Shown one piece after another: positions 60,251-64,000 of a stretch of 64,000 nt of DNA. Source of the DNA: Paraburkholderia aspalathi (lineage in GTDB: Bacteria; Pseudomonadota; Gammaproteobacteria; Burkholderiales; Burkholderiaceae); assembly GCF_900116445.1 (NCBI RefSeq), contig NZ_FPBH01000005.1, forward strand, positions 62,001 through 126,000, written 5' to 3'. The position numbers and the translations under genes are program-made. The number at the start of each line of letters is the position of its first letter. Within the stretch, counting starts at the first letter, position 1. A model generated the notes under the pieces. That model worked only from the letters and a program-made list of their open reading frames with translations, ran no database searches and was not told the DNA's origin.

Positions 60251-62481
60251 CCCGCCATCTCAAACGGCGTATCCCTCAACCTCTTCCCCGTTAACCTGAA
60301 CACCGCATTCGCCACTGCCGGAGCCACCGAAGGACTCGACAACTCGCCAACGCCTCCGGGTTTCGACATGTCCCCCTGCACAATCAAAATATCGACCTCC
60401 GGCATATCACTCATCCGCATCACGCGATACGTATCGAAGTTCTTCTGCTCCACCTGCCCATGCCGAATATCGATCCGATCGGCCGTCGCATGACCTAACC
60501 CCCACATCAACCCGCCATACAGTTGTTCTTCAACCCCACCCGGCGACACAGCCAACCCGCAATCCGCCACGCAGGTCAGCTTCTCAACCACCACCGCATC
60601 ACCCTTCCTCACAACCCGCGCCACTACCGCAACGTAGCTGCTATACGCCTGATTCGTTCCAACACCCAATGCCGTCCCCACAGGCAACGCCTTCCCCCAC
60701 CCCGCCCGCTCCGCCGCCTCGCGCAACACCGCCTTATGCCGCGGGTCCTTCATATACGCTAGCCGGAACTCAATCGGATCGCGCCGCGCGGCATGCGCGG
60801 CCTCATCCATGAACGACTCCACCGCGAACACGTTCGGGATATAACTCACCGCGCGATACCAACCGGTCGGCACACCGGTCTCGTGACGTACCCAACCAAT
60901 ATCAACGTGCGGCGCATCGTAAGCGAACTCGTATTTGCTGATCGCTTCGGTGGTGCTGTAGTCCATCCGATCCGGACGATCGAAATAACCCGGCTCCCAT
61001 TGTTCCGGCGATGCGGGCATCACGGCACGCAATTGCAACGTGGTGAGATTGCCATGCGCATCGAATGCGGCTTTCGCACGGTGATAACTCGCCGAGTGAT
61101 AAAAGAGCGCACGCATTTCATCTTCGCGACTGTTCATCAGCTTGACCGGTTTGCCGACTTTCAACGCAAGCCATGTCACTTCGAACAACCAGTACTTCGA
61201 TTCACGCGAACCGAAGCTGCCACCCGATACAAGCTCATGCAATACAACGCGCTCAGCAGGAATCCCGCCGATCACCTCGGCGGCTTCCTGCACTGTGGAA
61301 GGCACTTGCAAACCACCCCAGTATTCAATACGCCCGTCTTTCGCCCACGCAGTGACATTGATCGGCTCAAGCGCGTTTTGCGCCTTATAGGGCATCGAAT
61401 ACGACGCCTCGATCACACGCGCACCATGTGGCCATGCAGTCTTCGCGTCACCGGTTTGAATCGTCGGCACAACATGCGCGACAGGATCGTCAAGCCAGGC
61501 AGCCTGACGTGCGGCGAGCGTACTGCTGTCGAAGGTTTCCAGCGGACTGTCTTCCCACTCGACCTTCAGCGCCGCCTGGCCTTGATGCGCCGACCAATAA
61601 TCATCGGCCAACACAGCAACGCCCGCCTGATTGCCGCCAAGAAGGTCGGGGCGGCCAGGAATCTGCAACACCTGCCGCACACCCGGCACGGCTAACGCCG
61701 CTTTAGCATCGACGCTCCGCACACGCGCATCGATCACCGGCGCACGCGTGACAACCGCTACCAGCATCCCCGGCAACGACACATCGATGCTGTACGGGAA
61801 CGCCCCTCTCGCTTTCAGATCGGCACCACGCTTCTTCTGCAGCTTACCGATGTATTTGAACTGCGACGGGTCTTTCAACGCGACGTCTTTCGGTGCGGGC
61901 AATTGGGCAGCTACGCTCGCCAACGATCCGTAGTTCGCGCGCTTGCCACTTGCTTTATCGATAACAAAGCCGTTTTCCGTCGAACACGCGGACGGCGTCA
62001 CGTTCCATTGTTTCGCTGCGGCTTCGATCAACATGGCACGTGCGGTTGCACCTGCGCGCCGCAAGCGATCGTACTCAAGCGAAACGCTGGTACTGCCACC
62101 TGTCGAGAACACTTTCCACAGCGGATGAATGTAGTCTCCGTAAAACGGATTCTCCGGCGTGATCACCTCGACGCGAAACGGATCGACGTCGAGTTCCTCG
62201 GCGACAACCGCAGCGAGTGCCGTACGCGTCCCGGTGCCCGAGTCGTGCTTATGAACCACCAGTTTGATCGTGTCGTCAGGCAGCACACGCACCCACGCGT
62301 TCGGTTCGAACTCGCCTGCTTGCGGTTTAGGGTCGCCGCTTACGTTGGCGTCTTTGGCGAAAGCCTCGGGCAGTTGAAAACCGATCGCGAGGCCCGAAGC
62401 CAACAATGCCGAACTCTGTTTGATAAAACGCCGACGCGCCGCGCCGTGTGCGCCGTTCAGCGCTTGCTTGTCATTGCGCAT
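60247..62481 (-). CDS. Molybdopterin-binding subunit of an isoquinoline-oxidoreductase-like enzyme
   Basis: 744 residues with a twin-arginine-like N terminus (ARRRFIKQSSALLASGL). The aldehyde oxidase/xanthine dehydrogenase molybdopterin-binding fold is shown by VRVLPDDTIKLVVHKHDSGTG, DSGTGTRTALAAVVAEEL and, at the end, GGVGELSSPSVAPAVANAV, whose Glu is the catalytic base. It belongs to the IorB-like group in which this subunit is exported. It would hydroxylate an N-heterocycle or aldehyde. The ATG directly follows the stop of the [2Fe-2S] subunit gene. The electron acceptor subunit is not nearby. Confidence 0.9.
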   Translation of the reverse strand: MRNDKQALNGAHGAARRRFIKQSSALLASGLAIGFQLPEAFAKDANVSGDPKPQAGEFEPNAWVRVLPDDTIKLVVHKHDSGTGTRTALAAVVAEELDVDPFRVEVITPENPFYGDYIHPLWKVFSTGGSTSVSLEYDRLRRAGATARAMLIEAAAKQWNVTPSACSTENGFVIDKASGKRANYGSLASVAAQLPAPKDVALKDPSQFKYIGKLQKKRGADLKARGAFPYSIDVSLPGMLVAVVTRAPVIDARVRSVDAKAALAVPGVRQVLQIPGRPDLLGGNQAGVAVLADDYWSAHQGQAALKVEWEDSPLETFDSSTLAARQAAWLDDPVAHVVPTIQTGDAKTAWPHGARVIEASYSMPYKAQNALEPINVTAWAKDGRIEYWGGLQVPSTVQEAAEVIGGIPAERVVLHELVSGGSFGSRESKYWLFEVTWLALKVGKPVKLMNSREDEMRALFYHSASYHRAKAAFDAHGNLTTLQLRAVMPASPEQWEPGYFDRPDRMDYSTTEAISKYEFAYDAPHVDIGWVRHETGVPTGWYRAVSYIPNVFAVESFMDEAAHAARRDPIEFRLAYMKDPRHKAVLREAAERAGWGKALPVGTALGVGTNQAYSSYVAVVARVVRKGDAVVVEKLTCVADCGLAVSPGGVEEQLYGGLMWGLGHATADRIDIRHGQVEQKNFDTYRVMRMSDMPEVDILIVQGDMSKPGGVGELSSPSVAPAVANAVFRLTGKRLRDTPFEMAG

Positions 62482-63009
62482 TCAAGCCTCCTCTTTCGCG
62501 GAGGTGCACACGGAAGCGCAGATGGACTCGCCCCACGTGACTGACGCGAGCGCCAGATCACCGGAAGCGGCGCGTTTGATCGCCTTCCGAATGCGTGAAT
62601 AAGTCCCGCAGCGGCAGATGTTGCCGGACATGGCCGTCGCGATGGTTTCATCGTTGACCGTCGGCTTGTCCTTCAGAAACGAGGCCGCCTGCATCAACTG
62701 ACCCGACTGACAGTAGCCGCACTGCGGCACGTCTTCCGCCACCCACGCGAGTTGCAGCGGATGTCTGCCGTCTTTCGACAGACCTTCGATCGTCGTGATG
62801 CGTTTGCCTGCCACCGCAGCAATCGGCAACAAACAGGAGCGCACGGCCTCGCCTTCCAGATGCACCGTACACGCGCCGCAAAAGCCGCCGCCGCAGCCGA
62901 ATTTCGTCCCGGTCAATTTGAGCCGGTCGCGCAACACCCACAACAGGGGCATGTCTTCCGGTACATTGTCGAGCGAGTGCCGCGTGTCGTTGACCACGAT
63001 CTCGATCAT
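62482..63009 (-). CDS. [2Fe-2S] subunit of an isoquinoline-oxidoreductase-like enzyme
   Basis: 175 residues from ATG 63009, with AGGAGA upstream; a longer frame to 63099 is not supported. The N-terminal plant-ferredoxin cluster is in [17 protein letters not shown] with a later Cys (VRSC), and the C-terminal cluster in [13 protein letters not shown] and [11 protein letters not shown]. This four-plus-four cysteine layout is diagnostic for the small subunit of xanthine-dehydrogenase-family enzymes. It passes electrons from the molybdopterin subunit encoded next to it. The divergent LysR gene is the probable regulator. Confidence 0.93.
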   Translation of the reverse strand: MIEIVVNDTRHSLDNVPEDMPLLWVLRDRLKLTGTKFGCGGGFCGACTVHLEGEAVRSCLLPIAAVAGKRITTIEGLSKDGRHPLQLAWVAEDVPQCGYCQSGQLMQAASFLKDKPTVNDETIATAMSGNICRCGTYSRIRKAIKRAASGDLALASVTWGESICASVCTSAKEEA

Positions 63010-63145
63010 GCGCTGTCTCCTGAATGGTGTTGTGCAGCGCGGCGCGTGATTCAAAGGGTCCGCGTGCTTGTGGCCATTATTGAAAGCCGTTAAGCACAAC
63101 GCCAGCGACGATTTCTTCCATCACCGGTAAGTCCGGCTAACACCC

Positions 63146-64000
63146 ATGTTGAAACGCTACCCTTCCATTCAGTCGATGCAGGCCTTTCTGCAAGCGGCAC
63201 GCGTCGGCAGCTTTTCAAGCGCGGCGCGCCAGCTATCGCTCACGCATAGCGCGATCAGCCAGCAGATCCGCACGCTCGAAGAGTTCGTCGGGCAGCCGTT
63301 GTTCGTGCGCGAAAGCGGCCGCGTGGTGCTGACCGATGCGGGCGTGCTGTTTGCGAATCAACTGGCAGATGGCTTCGAACAGATCGATCGCGCGTTGTCG
63401 TCGGTGAAAGAGCGCACGGTCAAGCAGTCGATCACGCTCGACGTCGATCCCGAACTCGCGCAGAGCTGGCTGGTCACGCGCTTGCCCGCTTTACTCGATG
63501 CGTTGACCGGCACGTCGTTGACGGTACTGTCCACGCCGCGGCATGAACGTAGCGCGTTCGATCGCATCGATATTGCGTTGCGGTATGGGTATGGAGAATG
63601 GGAAGGTTTCGAAAACGCGCTGATTTGCGGCGATCGGCTGACTGCCATGGCATCACCCGCGCTTCTTGAAGCGCGCGGGCTGAGCCTGCCGCTCACGCCC
63701 GAACAGGTGCTCGATTTGCCCTTGCTCGGCTATACGAAACGCTCGTGGATTCCATGGCTTTCCGCGGCAGGCATGCCCGAGGTCGAACCGGATGCAGTCG
63801 CCGTGTTCGACAATGCCGCCGGACTGATTGCAGCGGCCAGCGCAGGCGTGGGCGCGGGTTTAGCGCGCGGCCTGCTCGCCGCGGATGCAAAACGCGAGGG
63901 ACGTCTGGTCGAACTCACTCAAGTAGAAATTCCGACGCATTACAACCTGTATGCCGTATGGCCGCGCGAGAAAGCGGCCCGCGTTGCGCCCTTGATCGAG
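63146..64000 (+). CDS. LysR-family regulator, 3' end outside window
   Basis: An open frame of 285 codons from ATG 63146 to the right edge, without a stop. The N-terminal winged helix-turn-helix reads AARVGSFSSAARQLSLTHSA and then VSQQIRTLE-like ISQQIRTLEEFVGQPLF, typical of GcvA-type LysR proteins. The rest follows the two-lobe effector domain (DIALRYGYGEWEGFE). It is divergent from the molybdenum-enzyme operon across 136 bases, which probably hold the LysR binding site. Almost the whole protein is present; only the last ~15-20 residues should be missing. Confidence 0.9.
   Translation, partial: MLKRYPSIQSMQAFLQAARVGSFSSAARQLSLTHSAISQQIRTLEEFVGQPLFVRESGRVVLTDAGVLFANQLADGFEQIDRALSSVKERTVKQSITLDVDPELAQSWLVTRLPALLDALTGTSLTVLSTPRHERSAFDRIDIALRYGYGEWEGFENALICGDRLTAMASPALLEARGLSLPLTPEQVLDLPLLGYTKRSWIPWLSAAGMPEVEPDAVAVFDNAAGLIAAASAGVGAGLARGLLAADAKREGRLVELTQVEIPTHYNLYAVWPREKAARVAPLIE

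Noticed and set aside
1..64000. CRISPR arrays, tRNA or rRNA genes, insertion sequences, prophage
   Set aside because: I looked for spaced direct repeats, cloverleaf-like stretches, transposase DDE signatures and phage structural genes and saw none. Short tRNA-like palindromes near 38850-39000 lack a full cloverleaf and CCA end.

Overview
The window is high-GC DNA from a Gram-negative betaproteobacterium, most likely Burkholderiaceae of the Paraburkholderia/Caballeronia kind. This rests on three Burkholderia-type general porins, a DUF4148 protein, a UPF0182 protein, a PQQ glucose/quinate-type dehydrogenase, paired acetoacetate decarboxylase and 3-hydroxybutyrate dehydrogenase genes, and many one-component regulators. 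It looks like an accessory, metabolically rich chromosome segment or megareplicon. I saw no rRNA, tRNA, IS element, prophage or CRISPR array.

Layout. 1-3.0 kb: a phytanoyl-CoA dioxygenase-family gene (cut by the window edge) divergent from a LacI-type regulator, then a porin. 3.5-8.5 kb: a DUF4148 protein, a thioesterase, an amino-acid-type binding protein, a tautomerase, an acetoacetate decarboxylase-like enzyme and a chemoreceptor. 8.7-14 kb: an anti-sigma/DUF1571 pair divergent from a lipoprotein, and a PAS-GGDEF-EAL protein. 14.2-15.1 kb: a GDT1-family Mn2+ exporter behind a yybP-ykoY manganese riboswitch with a mutually exclusive intrinsic terminator. 15.2-17.4 kb: an NADP-binding reductase, an SDR and a divergent TetR regulator with two matching operator boxes. 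17.4-22 kb: a porin-ATPase-binding protein-fused permease operon. 22-26 kb: a secreted CYTH-like protein and an adc-bdhA-patatin operon. 26.2-29.9 kb: an AraC regulator divergent from three tandem SDR genes.

30-38 kb: an orphan HigA/NadS-type antitoxin, UPF0182, a porin, a PQQ dehydrogenase, a K+ channel and Ohr. About 38.8-42.9 kb is an AT-richer patch of hypothetical, truncated and decayed genes. It includes a ScoMcrA-head-like fragment, a GNAT, a lipoprotein, and what looks like the tail of a polymorphic toxin next to an intact immunity-like gene. 42.9-54.3 kb: a lipoprotein GH27 alpha-galactosidase with an SGNH carbohydrate esterase, a FecR-OmpA-CHASE2 operon, a flavin amine oxidase with its own cytochrome c, an ICMT-like methyltransferase and a GH3 beta-glucosidase. 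54.8-64 kb: PAP2 phosphatase, glycine-zipper protein, hybrid histidine kinase with LuxR response regulator, two small secreted proteins sharing a C-terminal Cys motif, an isoquinoline-oxidoreductase-like molybdenum enzyme, and a divergent LysR regulator running off the end.

The genes form many small self-contained modules, typically a regulator divergent from one or two enzymes, rather than one large pathway. The most interesting items are the Mn riboswitch switch structure, the amine oxidase/cytochrome c pair, the twin Cys-tail secreted peptides behind a two-component system, the CHASE2/OmpA/FecR operon without an output domain, and the decayed toxin/restriction patch. Start codons were reassigned in many places from Shine-Dalgarno position. 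All functional calls come from reading motifs, without database searches.
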